From the NCBI RefSeq assembly GCF_006716765.1, contig NZ_VFPO01000001.1, forward strand, positions 5,766,001 to 5,830,000: 64,000 nucleotides of DNA, read 5' to 3'. This document shows, one piece after another, positions 49,050 through 56,972 of the stretch. The DNA is from Actinomadura hallensis. Lineage in GTDB: Bacteria > Actinomycetota > Actinomycetes > Streptosporangiales > Streptosporangiaceae. The translations under genes were made by a program, and so were the position numbers. Position 1 is the stretch's first letter; each line of letters opens with the position of its first letter. Below the pieces are notes generated by a model. The model was not told where the DNA came from. It saw only the letters and a program-made list of their open reading frames with translations, and ran no database searches.

Positions 49050-49691
49050 CTACACCAGGCGGCGGGCGGCCGCCCAGCGCGACAGCTCGTGCCGGTTGGA
49101 CAGCTGGAGCTTCCGCAGGACGCTGCTCACGTGCGTCTCGACCGTCTTGACCGAGATGAACAGCTCCTTCGCGATCTCCTTGTAGGCGTAGCCGCGGGCG
49201 ATCAGCCGCAGCACGTCCCGCTCCCGCTGCGTGATCTGGTCCAGCTCCGGATCGACCGCCGGCACGTCGGTCGCGGCGAACGCGTCCAGCACGAAGCCGG
49301 CCAGCCGCGGCGAGAACACGGCGTCGCCCTCGGCGACCCGGCCGATCGCGTCGGTCAGCTCCGGACCCGAGATCGTCTTGGTGACGTAGCCGCGCGCCCC
49401 GCCCCGCACGACGCCGATCACGTCCTCCGCCGCGTCCGACACCGACAGCGCCAGGAACTTCGACGGGACGGCGCCGTGCAGCCGCCGCAGCACCTCGATG
49501 CCCCCGCCGCCGGGCAGGTGCACGTCCAGCAGCACCACGTCCGGCCGCGTCGCCCGGATCACCTCGACCGCCTCGTCGACGTCGCCCGCCTCCCCGACGA
49601 TCTCGACGCTGCCGCCCAGCTCCGCCTTGACCCCGGTACGGAACATCTGGTGGTCGTCGACGAGCACGACCCTCTTCAAGTCCTCACTCAT
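49050..49691 (-). CDS. Response regulator, NarL/LuxR family
   Basis: 213 residues. Receiver domain with Asp12/Asp13, phosphorylated Asp56 in VVLLDVHLPGGGG and lysine in GYVTKTISG. The LuxR HTH lies near the C-terminus: ITQRERDVLRLIARGYAYKE IAKELFISVKTVETHVSSVL RKL. The start overlaps the kinase stop by ATGA, so the pair is co-translated. It probably controls envelope-stress genes, including the divergent PspC/LiaF-like gene. Confidence 0.95.
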   Translation of the reverse strand: MSEDLKRVVLVDDHQMFRTGVKAELGGSVEIVGEAGDVDEAVEVIRATRPDVVLLDVHLPGGGGIEVLRRLHGAVPSKFLALSVSDAAEDVIGVVRGGARGYVTKTISGPELTDAIGRVAEGDAVFSPRLAGFVLDAFAATDVPAVDPELDQITQRERDVLRLIARGYAYKEIAKELFISVKTVETHVSSVLRKLQLSNRHELSRWAAARRLV

Positions 49692-50932
49692 GTTTTCTTT
49701 ATCTCCAACCGCACCTCGGTACCCTCCCCGGGCGCGGTCCGGACCGTCGCCTTCCCGCCGTTGCGCTCCATACGTCCGATGATGGACCCCCGCACCCCCA
49801 TCCTGTCCTCCGGAACCTCGTCGAGGTCGAAACCCCGGCCGCGGTCGCGGACGAAGATGGCGATCTCGTCGCCCTCCACCTCCGCGTACACCGACACCAC
49901 GGACGCCCCGGAGTACTTGGCGGCGTTCACCATCGCCTCGCGCGCCGCCTGCAGCGCGGCGCCGAGCCGCTCGTCCAGCGTCGTGTCCCCGACGCAGACG
50001 ATCTCGATCGGCACGCCGTGGTCGTCCTCGACCTCGCCCGCCACCTCCTTGATGGCCGCGGCGAACTTCTGGTCGGGGTCGGCGCGCGGCTGGTAGAGCC
50101 ACGTCCGCAGCGTCCGCTCCTGGGACCTCGCGAGCCGCTGCACCTCGCGGGGATCGTGGGCGTTGCGCTGGATCAGCGTCAGCGTGTGGAGCACCGAGTC
50201 GTGTATGTGGGCGGCCAGCTCGGCGCGCTCCTGGGAGCGGATCCGCTCGTACCGCTCGGCGTCCAGGTCCTGCCAGAGCCGCACCACCCACGGCGTCGCG
50301 ATCACCGCGACCCCGGTGAGGATGATCAGCATCGCGATGAGGACGGAGCGGACCTGCGCCGCGTCGACGTTCTGCACCACGACGCCGCCGACGCCGCCGA
50401 CGACCAGCAGGAGGCCGAGGAGGCTGCGCAGCCACCGCTGCCGCAGCGGCAGCGTCCAGCGCTGCCGCTGGTCGCGGTCCGCCTGCTGCCACAGGATCGC
50501 CGCGCCGATGCCGCCGAGGACGAACGGCCAGAACGCCCACTGCACGATCCCGGCCGCGCCCCACGGCAGCACCGCCAGGCCAAGGGTGACCGCCACGTAG
50601 GCGAGCAGCTGGCCCCAGTCGCGGCCGCGCCTGCGACCGGCCGCGTCCTCGGGAGTCTCGGGGGCGGGCACCAGGATCCAGAACGCGGCGTAGGCGGCGA
50701 CGCCCAGCCCGCTCGCCGCCGTCAGCAGCACGAACGCCACGCGGACGACCAAAACGTCCACGCCGAGGTGCGCCGCCAGGCCCCGGCACACGCCGGCGAT
50801 GAGCCTGCCCTCGGCGGCGCGCCCGAGCCGCGGTGTCACGCGCGTCGCGCCCGCCTCGCCGCCCGGGCCCTCCGGGGAGGCGGGCCGCGCGGACGGAGCG
50901 GCGCCGGACGCCCCGGCGGTCTGCTCGCTCAC
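49688..50932 (-). CDS. PspC-domain sensor histidine kinase
   Basis: 414 residues from a GTG preceded by GGGAGG. An N-terminal PspC domain (RLIAGVCRGLAAHLGVDVLV VRVAFVLL) is fused to four or so membrane helices, then a HisKA_3-type dimerisation helix with AELAAHIHDSVLHTLTLIQR and an HATPase domain: AAREAMVNAAKYSGASVVSV, FVRDRGRGFDLDEVPEDRMG V and APGEGTEVRLEI. PspC kinases sense membrane stress. Forms an operon with the LuxR-type regulator and faces a second PspC gene. Confidence 0.93.
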   Translation of the reverse strand: MSEQTAGASGAAPSARPASPEGPGGEAGATRVTPRLGRAAEGRLIAGVCRGLAAHLGVDVLVVRVAFVLLTAASGLGVAAYAAFWILVPAPETPEDAAGRRRGRDWGQLLAYVAVTLGLAVLPWGAAGIVQWAFWPFVLGGIGAAILWQQADRDQRQRWTLPLRQRWLRSLLGLLLVVGGVGGVVVQNVDAAQVRSVLIAMLIILTGVAVIATPWVVRLWQDLDAERYERIRSQERAELAAHIHDSVLHTLTLIQRNAHDPREVQRLARSQERTLRTWLYQPRADPDQKFAAAIKEVAGEVEDDHGVPIEIVCVGDTTLDERLGAALQAAREAMVNAAKYSGASVVSVYAEVEGDEIAIFVRDRGRGFDLDEVPEDRMGVRGSIIGRMERNGGKATVRTAPGEGTEVRLEIKKT

Positions 50933-51081
50933 CGGCCTCCCTCCCGAGATCTCGCCATGTCCCCGATCGTCACACGCCGGAGCGTTGGATCGCATCAGGG
51001 CCGCACCCCTGGATCACCTCAGGGTCGGTTCAGGGACCTCCCCGATACCGCGCGGGGCCTCCGGCCGTCACGATGGAGACC

Positions 51082-52470
51082 ATGAGCGAGGAGAGGGACG
51101 GCAGGAACGACGGGGCCGCCGCGGACACCGCCGACACCGGCGCACGGAGCGCCGGGGGGTACGAGCGGCTGGCGCGCGACGCCGAACGCCGCGTCCTGGC
51201 CGGTGTCTGCACCGGCCTCGGCCGCTACACCGGAATCGACCCGGTCGTGTTCCGCGTGGGCTTCGCGATCCTGGTCCTCGCGCGCGGGCAGGGGGTCTTC
51301 CTCTACGTCGCGGCGGCGCTGCTGATGCCCGCGAGCCCTGGCGAGTCGTCGCTCGCGGAGCAGTTCTTCAAGCGGTGGTTCGACGCCTCGGCCGTGCTGA
51401 CGATCCTGGGCGCGCTGCTGGGCGCGGGCGTCGCGTTCAGCTTCGTCGGCGGCGCCCCCACCGACGCCATCGCGGTGCTGGTGGTGTTCGGGCTGGCGCT
51501 CCTGGTCGCGCACTCGCGGGGCGTGGACCTGGTGGCCGCGGCGCGGTCGGTCCCCGACCGGCTCTCCGGGCATCCGCCCGAGCCGTCCGCCGAGTGGACC
51601 CGCTCCGAGACCGTCGCGGCCGGCGGCGTCTCCCTGTCCAAGGAGCCGCAGAGCCGGTACGAGGACGTCCCGCCCTGGGAGGAGCCGTCCCGGCCGGACC
51701 GGCCGGACCGGCCGCGCACCGGCGGCGGCCTGCCCGAGGGCATGATCGATCTCGCCGTCTACGGCGCCGCGCACTCGGCCGCCCGCGACGCGGAGCCCTC
51801 CGGCTACGCCGCCGAGCCCGCCGCGGCGGCGGGCGGGACGGCGGTGAAGGAGGCTCCCGGCCGCTCCCCCGCCGCGACGATCACGCTGCTGGCCGCCCTG
51901 GCCGCCGCCGGGGCGATGATCCCGGTCGCGCGGGCGTACCCCGCCCCCGAGTCCTGGCTGATCGTCATGGCGGCCGCGCTCGCGGTCGTCGGGCTCGGGC
52001 TGGTGGTCGGCGGCTGGTTCCGCACCCGGGGCCTGGCCACCGCGGGGACCGTGCTGACCCTGGCGATGCTGACCACGTCCGTCGCCGGGGAGATGCCGCG
52101 CAACGCCGAGTACGGAGAGGTGGAGTGGCGTCCGGTGGACACCGCGACGGCGGGCCAGGAGTACAAGGTCGGCGTCGGACGGGGGACGCTCGACCTGACG
52201 GCGCTGCCGGTGGCCCCGGGGCAGCGGGTCACGATCGACGCGCGGGTGATGCTCGGCGGCCTGGAGGTCCGGGTGCCGTCCGCCGCCCGCGTCATGGTGG
52301 ACGCCCGGATCACGCTCGGCGACCTGCGCGTCGGCAGCAAGACGACCAGCGGCCCGAACGTCCGGAGCAACGAGGTGATGGAGCCCGAGGGCGGGCGGGC
52401 CGACGACCCGCCGGTGATCGTCCTGCGCATCCGCGGGACGGTCGGGGACGTGGACGTGAACCGTGCCTGA
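51082..52470 (+). CDS. PspC/LiaF-like membrane protein
   Basis: About 462 residues; ATG at 51,082 or three codons upstream. Residues about 30-90 form a PspC domain (RRVLAGVCTGLGRYTGIDPV VFRVGFAILV). Further membrane helices follow, then AAATITLLAALAAAGAMIPV-like spans, and a C-terminal beta-helical LiaF-type domain: VGVGRGTLDLTALPVAPGQR, VMLGGLEVRVPSAARVMVDA and RITLGDLRVGS. LiaF represses LiaRS in Firmicutes, so this protein probably acts as a negative regulator of the adjacent kinase. Divergent from that kinase across about 150 bp. Confidence 0.88.
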   Translation: MSEERDGRNDGAAADTADTGARSAGGYERLARDAERRVLAGVCTGLGRYTGIDPVVFRVGFAILVLARGQGVFLYVAAALLMPASPGESSLAEQFFKRWFDASAVLTILGALLGAGVAFSFVGGAPTDAIAVLVVFGLALLVAHSRGVDLVAAARSVPDRLSGHPPEPSAEWTRSETVAAGGVSLSKEPQSRYEDVPPWEEPSRPDRPDRPRTGGGLPEGMIDLAVYGAAHSAARDAEPSGYAAEPAAAAGGTAVKEAPGRSPAATITLLAALAAAGAMIPVARAYPAPESWLIVMAAALAVVGLGLVVGGWFRTRGLATAGTVLTLAMLTTSVAGEMPRNAEYGEVEWRPVDTATAGQEYKVGVGRGTLDLTALPVAPGQRVTIDARVMLGGLEVRVPSAARVMVDARITLGDLRVGSKTTSGPNVRSNEVMEPEGGRADDPPVIVLRIRGTVGDVDVNRA

Positions 52471-52489
52471 GCGTGGAACGGAGGCGGGC

Positions 52490-52717
52490 ATGACCGGCGC
52501 CGGCGGTGGCGGCGAGAGGCGGCGGGGCGGGTTCGACCCGGCGGGGCCCGTCACCGGGCTGTTCTTCCTGGCCCTCGCCGGGTTGTTCCTCGTGGAGGGC
52601 CTGTCCGGCGAGCCGGTCATGGGTCCCGAGATCCTCGCTCCGGTGGTGCTGATCGGCCTCGGGCTCGTCGGGACCGTCCGGGTCCTGACCCGCTCCCGGC
52701 GCCGCCGCCTGCGCTGA
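52490..52717 (+). CDS. Small membrane protein, 75 residues
   Basis: ATG at 52,490 with GGAGG upstream; a GTG inside the previous gene would add nine residues. Two hydrophobic helices: GPVTGLFFLALAGLFLVEGL and ILAPVVLIGLGLVGTVRVLT, with a basic tail. It follows the PspC/LiaF-like gene by 19 bases and is probably co-transcribed as part of the envelope-stress cluster. Function unknown. Confidence 0.65.
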   Translation: MTGAGGGGERRRGGFDPAGPVTGLFFLALAGLFLVEGLSGEPVMGPEILAPVVLIGLGLVGTVRVLTRSRRRRLR

Positions 52718-52846
52718 CCGCGCCGCCACGTACGGTGACCGCGCCGCCACCTGCGCCGACCCTGCCGTCACCGCGGGCGGCGGCCGCGAAGTACGCTGAC
52801 CCCGACGACACGGGCCCGCGGGCCACGGGTTCAGGGGCGAGGTCAG

Positions 52847-53545
52847 ATGTCAGGTCAGCCCGGCGCGCCGGAGGCGAGCGGCACCGACGTGCTGCCCGGC
52901 TCCCGCTCCGCGCTGGACCCGGACCGCGCCATCAAGCCGGGGCGGCACGGGCTGTCCCCCGAGACCGTCGCGGTGATCCAGCGCGAGCGGCTCATCGACG
53001 CGTTCGTGCAGGTCGTGTCGGAGCGCGGTTTCGCCCACACGACGATCGGCCGGGTGACGGAGGCCGCGGGCGTCACGAAGAAGACCTTCTACGCCCACTT
53101 CAGGGACCTGGACGACTGCTTCCTCGCCGCCTACCGGCGCGGCATGGACATCCTGCTGGCCCGCATGACCGAGGCGTACAACGCCGCGCCGACCTGGCCG
53201 GACGGCGTCCACGCGGCGCTGCGCACCATGCTGGCGGTCCTCGCCCGCGAGCCGCGGTTCGCGCGGGCGGCCCTGGTGGAGGCGAGCGCGGCGGGCCCCC
53301 GGGTCCGGCGGGCGCGCATCGACGACCTCGCCCGGTTCCGGGTGTTCTTCGACGCGCCGTCCCTGCCTCCCGTCCCGGTCCCGGTGGTGGACGCGATCCT
53401 CGGCGGCGTCTACAGCGCGATCCACGTCCAGACGGAGAGGGGCCGGACGGACGAGCTGCCGTTGCTGCTGCCGTCCCTCACCTACTTCGTGCTGCTGCCG
53501 CTGATCGGCCGTGAGGCGGCGTCGCCCTACCTGTCGGAGACCTGA
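52847..53545 (+). CDS. TetR/AcrR family regulator
   Basis: 232 residues. A 40-residue lead is followed by a clear HTH: RERLIDAFVQVVSERGFAHT TIGRVTEAAGVTKKTFYAHF RDLDDCFLAAY. The C-terminal ligand domain ends PSLTYFVLLPLIGREAAS. Convergent with, and overlapping by 19 bp, the hypothetical gene on the other strand. The target is unknown; no transporter is adjacent. Confidence 0.9.
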   Translation: MSGQPGAPEASGTDVLPGSRSALDPDRAIKPGRHGLSPETVAVIQRERLIDAFVQVVSERGFAHTTIGRVTEAAGVTKKTFYAHFRDLDDCFLAAYRRGMDILLARMTEAYNAAPTWPDGVHAALRTMLAVLAREPRFARAALVEASAAGPRVRRARIDDLARFRVFFDAPSLPPVPVPVVDAILGGVYSAIHVQTERGRTDELPLLLPSLTYFVLLPLIGREAASPYLSET

Positions 53546-54009
53546 CCGGCCGCGGGCAGCGGGCCGGGCCCGCCGGCGTGCAGGCTGACCGCGAACGCGG
53601 GGCCCGGGTTCGTCAGCGCGTTCGGCGACCCGTGCGGAGCCCCGTGGGGCGAGCCGTGCGGCGAGGCGTCCGGTGCGCCGTGGACGCGGACGCGGTTGGC
53701 GCGCAGCGGGCGCTCGGTCACCCCGGACTCGGTGATCGCCACCTCGGCCAGTTCCCCCGCGAGCAGCGTGCTGACGGCGCCGAGCACGGGTCCGCCGTGG
53801 CCGGGCGGCCACGTGGTCAGCCAGACCTCGTCGTCGAGCCGGACGTGCACCGGCCGTTCGGCGTCGAATCCGACGAGCCGCCACCATTCGCCGGGACGTC
53901 CGGCGAGGTCGCGGACGCGGGAGGCGAGCTGCCCCACCGTGGGCGGGTGAACGGTGACGGCGCGGCCGTGCGGATCGTCCTGGCCGCGCATGGTGAGATC
54001 GGGAACCAC
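53527..54009 (-). CDS. Conserved hypothetical protein, 160 residues
   Basis: The GTG at 54,009 has GAAGGACC upstream; an ATG six codons in is the alternative. The core reads PTVGQLASRVRDLAGRPGEW, WRLVGFDAERPVHVRLDDEV then WLTTWPPGHGG, a pattern common in small actinobacterial proteins of cysteine-dioxygenase-like cupin appearance, but metal ligands cannot be confirmed. Near the C-terminus SPHGSPHGAPHGSPNAL is a short repeat. Divergent from the PhoD gene. Confidence 0.55.
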   Translation of the reverse strand: MVPDLTMRGQDDPHGRAVTVHPPTVGQLASRVRDLAGRPGEWWRLVGFDAERPVHVRLDDEVWLTTWPPGHGGPVLGAVSTLLAGELAEVAITESGVTERPLRANRVRVHGAPDASPHGSPHGAPHGSPNALTNPGPAFAVSLHAGGPGPLPAAGQVSDR

Positions 54010-54157
54010 GGAAGAAGGTCCTTCGTGTACGGATGTCGGCTGGGTCGGAGAAAAGGGATCAGCGACAACACGAAGGACACAGCGCGCTGGCCACGCGGCC
54101 GAAGGCCACGGGGCTGTCGACAAGGACTCGCGCTGACACGGCTACAAGCAGACACTT

Positions 54158-54175
54158 GGTCACCGGCGGTTGTCA
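54158..54175 (+). promoter_or_regulatory. Possible PHO box upstream of phoD
   Basis: GGTCACC-GGCG-GTTGTCA has the 11-bp repeat period of actinomycete PhoP sites (consensus units GTTCACC). The first unit matches six of seven bases, the second only four. It lies about 80 bp upstream of the PhoD start. Speculative. Confidence 0.3.
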
Positions 54176-54255
54176 AGCCGAACACCGGAAGGCCACTCCG
54201 AATCCGCCCGCCCCCGCGAGCATGCGCTCGGAACCGATCAAGGAACGGAGTCCAG

Positions 54256-55830
54256 ATGGATCGTCGAACCATGCTGCGGGGCGGACTGGCCGCGGCGGGC
54301 GGTACGGCGCTCGCCCTGATCACCGGAGGCGGGACGGCCTCGGCCCGACCGCCGGGACCGGCTCCGGCGCTGCTCAGGCGGAGCCGTCCCCGCCTGACCC
54401 ACGGGGTGCAGAGCGGCGACGTGACCGCCCGCGAGGCGGTCGTGTGGGCGCGCTCGGACCGTCCGGCCCGCATGCTGGTGGAGGTGGGCCTCCGCCCCGA
54501 CCTGCGGGACGCGCGCACCGTCCGCGGCCCGCTCCTGACCCCGCACACGGACCTGACCGGCAAGACGCTCCTGCGCGGCCTGCCGTCCGGTGCGGAACTG
54601 CACTACCGCGTCCGGCTGACCGGGCTCGACGACCACCGGGACGTCTCGGAGCCGGTCGCGGGCAGGCTCCGCACCGCACCCGGCCACGCACCCGGCCACC
54701 GAGACCGCAGGGACGTCCGGTTCGTCTGGTCGGGCGACCTCGCCGGGCAGGGCTGGGGCATCAACCCCGGCCTCGGCGGCTATCGGATCTTCAGGGCGAT
54801 GAGCTCCACCGACCCCGACTTCTTCCTGTGCAGCGGCGACCTCGTGTACGCGGACGGCCCCCTCACCGAGACGGTGGAACTGCCCGACGGCCGCACCTGG
54901 CGCAACCTCGTGACGCCGGAGAAGTCGGCCGTCGCACAGACCCTCGCCGAATACAGGGGGCAGTTCCGCTACAACCTGGAGGACGCCAATCTGCGCGCCT
55001 TCAATGCGCACGTCCCGATGCTGTACCAGTGGGACGACCACGAGACCGTCAACAACTGGTATCCGGGCGAGATCCTGGACCTCCCCCAGTACACCGAGAA
55101 GCGGGTGGACGTCCTCGCGGCCCGTGCCCGCCGGGCGATGTTCGAGTACACCCCGGTCAGGACGACCCGTCCCGGCCGCCTCTACCGGAAAATCTCCTAC
55201 GGGCCGTTGTTGGACGTCTTCATGCTCGACATGCGGTCCTACAAGAACCCGAACGACGCCAACGATTCCCCCAGGCAGCGGCACGGGCTGCTGGGCGCCG
55301 ACCAGTCTGCCTGGCTCAAGCGTGAACTCCGCCGGTCGAAGGCCACGTGGAAGGTCATCGCGGCGGACCTGCCCATCGGGCTGATCGTGCCCGACGGCAC
55401 CGCCCAGGAAGGGGCCGCCCAAGGCGACGACGGGGTCCCGCTAGGGCGCGAACGGGAGATCGCCGATCTGCTCTCCTACGCCAAGCGTCACCGCGTGCGG
55501 AACATGGTGTGGCTCACGGCCGACGTCCACTACACGGCCGCCCATTACTACGACCCCGGCAAGGCCGCGTTCTCCGACTTCGACCCCTTCTGGGAGTTCG
55601 TGTCGGGCCCCCTCAACGCGGGCGGGTTCGGGCCCAACGCCCTCGACGGGACGTTCGGGCCGCAACCGGCGTTCGTGAAGGCGCCGCCGCGCGCCAACAC
55701 GTCCCCCGCCGAGGGCTACCAGTTCTTCGGCGAGGTCGAGATCGACGCGTACGGCGGGACCCTGACCGTCCGCCTCCGCGACATCGACGGCGGCGTCCTC
55801 TACACGAAGGCGCTCACTCCCCGCCGCTGA
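54256..55830 (+). CDS. phoD: PhoD-type alkaline phosphatase/phosphodiesterase, Tat-exported
   Basis: 524 residues; ATG with GGAG upstream. Tat signal: MDRRTMLRGGLAAAGGTALA followed by TASA. Then the N-terminal PhoD domain (HGVQSGDVTAREAVVWARSD) and catalytic domain: FFLCSGDLVYADGP, QWDDHETVNNWYPGE, DVFMLDMRSYKNPNDAND and WLTADVHYTAAHYYDP, which carry the Fe/Ca ligands. It releases phosphate from diesters or teichoic acids outside the cell, typically under phosphate limitation. Monocistronic in appearance. Confidence 0.93.
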   Translation: MDRRTMLRGGLAAAGGTALALITGGGTASARPPGPAPALLRRSRPRLTHGVQSGDVTAREAVVWARSDRPARMLVEVGLRPDLRDARTVRGPLLTPHTDLTGKTLLRGLPSGAELHYRVRLTGLDDHRDVSEPVAGRLRTAPGHAPGHRDRRDVRFVWSGDLAGQGWGINPGLGGYRIFRAMSSTDPDFFLCSGDLVYADGPLTETVELPDGRTWRNLVTPEKSAVAQTLAEYRGQFRYNLEDANLRAFNAHVPMLYQWDDHETVNNWYPGEILDLPQYTEKRVDVLAARARRAMFEYTPVRTTRPGRLYRKISYGPLLDVFMLDMRSYKNPNDANDSPRQRHGLLGADQSAWLKRELRRSKATWKVIAADLPIGLIVPDGTAQEGAAQGDDGVPLGREREIADLLSYAKRHRVRNMVWLTADVHYTAAHYYDPGKAAFSDFDPFWEFVSGPLNAGGFGPNALDGTFGPQPAFVKAPPRANTSPAEGYQFFGEVEIDAYGGTLTVRLRDIDGGVLYTKALTPRR

Positions 55831-55898
55831 GCCGCCCGGACCCGGGCGGACCCGGACGGAGGACGGGGCACCCCCGCGCCCATGGCAGCATCGTCGGC

Positions 55899-56090
55899 GT
55901 GGAACGCGCGTACGTCCTGCCGGGGCTGGCCGGGGCGCTGGGGCTGTGCCTCGTCCTGTCCGGCTGCTCGAACGGCGAGGAGGAGCGCAGAGCGGACTGC
56001 GCGAAGATCTCCTCCGGAAGATCAATTCTGAAAGATCAATTCCGGCGGGCGCGGATCAGCGGCTCAGGAGCAGATACACGACCCAGGTGA
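55899..56090 (+). pseudogene. Lipoprotein N-terminal fragment
   Basis: From a GTG the frame reads VERAYVLPGLAGALGLCLVL SGCSNGEEE, a well-formed lipoprotein signal with lipobox LSGC and Cys23, then runs out after 63 residues into arginine-rich sequence overlapping a small gene on the other strand. Probably a truncated gene; a short lipopeptide cannot be excluded. Confidence 0.45.
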
Positions 56091-56151
56091 GGATGAGGGT
56101 CAGCGCCAGAGATCCCAGACATCCCAGACGAGACGAGAAAAAGAAGAACAT
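56056..56151 (-). CDS. 31-residue membrane peptide
   Basis: ATG with GGAG six bases upstream; reads MFFFFSSRLGCLGSLALTLI then LTWVVYLLLSR. One strongly hydrophobic helix with a short RLGCLGS motif after a phenylalanine run. I recall similar MFFF..RLGCLGS peptides in actinobacterial genomes, which suggests a real conserved small protein rather than chance. The AT-richer codons (TTC/TTT/TCT) differ from nearby noise. Function unknown. Confidence 0.6.
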   Translation of the reverse strand: MFFFFSSRLGCLGSLALTLILTWVVYLLLSR

Positions 56152-56480
56152 ACGTCACTCCTACCCCGATATCCCCTCGTCTCGCCTTTCCGATGCCGGG
56201 CCGTGACGGCCGGGCGGTACGGGGGCCGGAGGACGCCGGCGACCAATTCATCGTCGGCCGGAAACGTCCCGGGGTTCTGCATCGCGTGCATGCGCGGCCA
56301 TCGTTCGCTCAGACGGCGGTAAATATCCGACGCCAGGGGCTAGTACGGAATTCAACCGCGTCATAGGTTCGTATGGTCGCCTTCCTTGGAGGTGGGCCCC
56401 GATGACGTGGCCAGATCAGCGAGCCCCACCCGGAGACGTCTCTCTCCGAGTCCACCCCGAGACGTCCCTGGGAGAAACGC
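56152..56480. other. Intergenic region before coxS, 329 bp
   Basis: No convincing gene. It is less GC-rich than the surroundings around 56,150 and 56,320-56,380, and must contain the cox promoter; GGTTCGTATGGTCG near 56,364 includes a possible -10 (GTATGGT). No inverted repeat stood out. Confidence 0.4.
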
Positions 56481-56972
56481 ATGCCACGTATCCGTGTCGA
56501 GGTCGACGGCACGACGTATGAAGACGACGTCGAGCCGCGTCTCCTTCTGGTTCACTACCTGCGCGAACGACTGGGGAAGGTCGGTACCCCGGTCGGTTGC
56601 GACACCAGCAACTGCGGAGCATGCACCGTCCTGATGGACGGCATGAGCGTGAAGAGCTGCTCCGTTCTCGCCGTCCAAGCCGATGGCAGCGACGTGACGA
56701 CCGTCGAGGGCCTCGGCGTGGACGGGACCACGCACCCGATGCAGCGGGCGTTCCACGAGGAGCACGCGCTCCAGTGCGGCTACTGCACGCCCGGCATGAT
56801 CATGGCGTCTCTCGACCTGCTGAGGGAGAACGCCGACCCGTCCGAGGAGGAGGTCCGGGAGGGCCTGGAGGGCAACCTGTGCCGGTGCACGGGTTACCAG
56901 AACATCGTCAAGGCAGTCCGGCGCGCCGCCGCCGAGATGCGCGAGCCCGCCGACCAGGAGGTGACGCCGTGA
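56481..56972 (+). CDS. coxS: (2Fe-2S) subunit of a CO dehydrogenase-like hydroxylase
   Basis: 163 residues. Two [2Fe-2S] clusters are evident: plant ferredoxin-type GCDTSNCGACTVLMDG with the fourth cysteine in VKSCSVL, and the alpha-helical CGYCTPGMIM and CRCTGYQNIV. It moves electrons from the molybdenum subunit to FAD. Length is normal for CoxS. First gene of the cluster; its TGA overlaps the coxL GTG. Confidence 0.95.
   Translation: MPRIRVEVDGTTYEDDVEPRLLLVHYLRERLGKVGTPVGCDTSNCGACTVLMDGMSVKSCSVLAVQADGSDVTTVEGLGVDGTTHPMQRAFHEEHALQCGYCTPGMIMASLDLLRENADPSEEEVREGLEGNLCRCTGYQNIVKAVRRAAAEMREPADQEVTP

Noticed and set aside
56036..56251. 71-codon minus-strand frame overlapping the 31-residue peptide
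   Set aside because: It lacks a ribosome-binding site and has arginine-rich noise-like sequence; the 31-codon frame with GGAG and a clear hydrophobic helix is the better gene.
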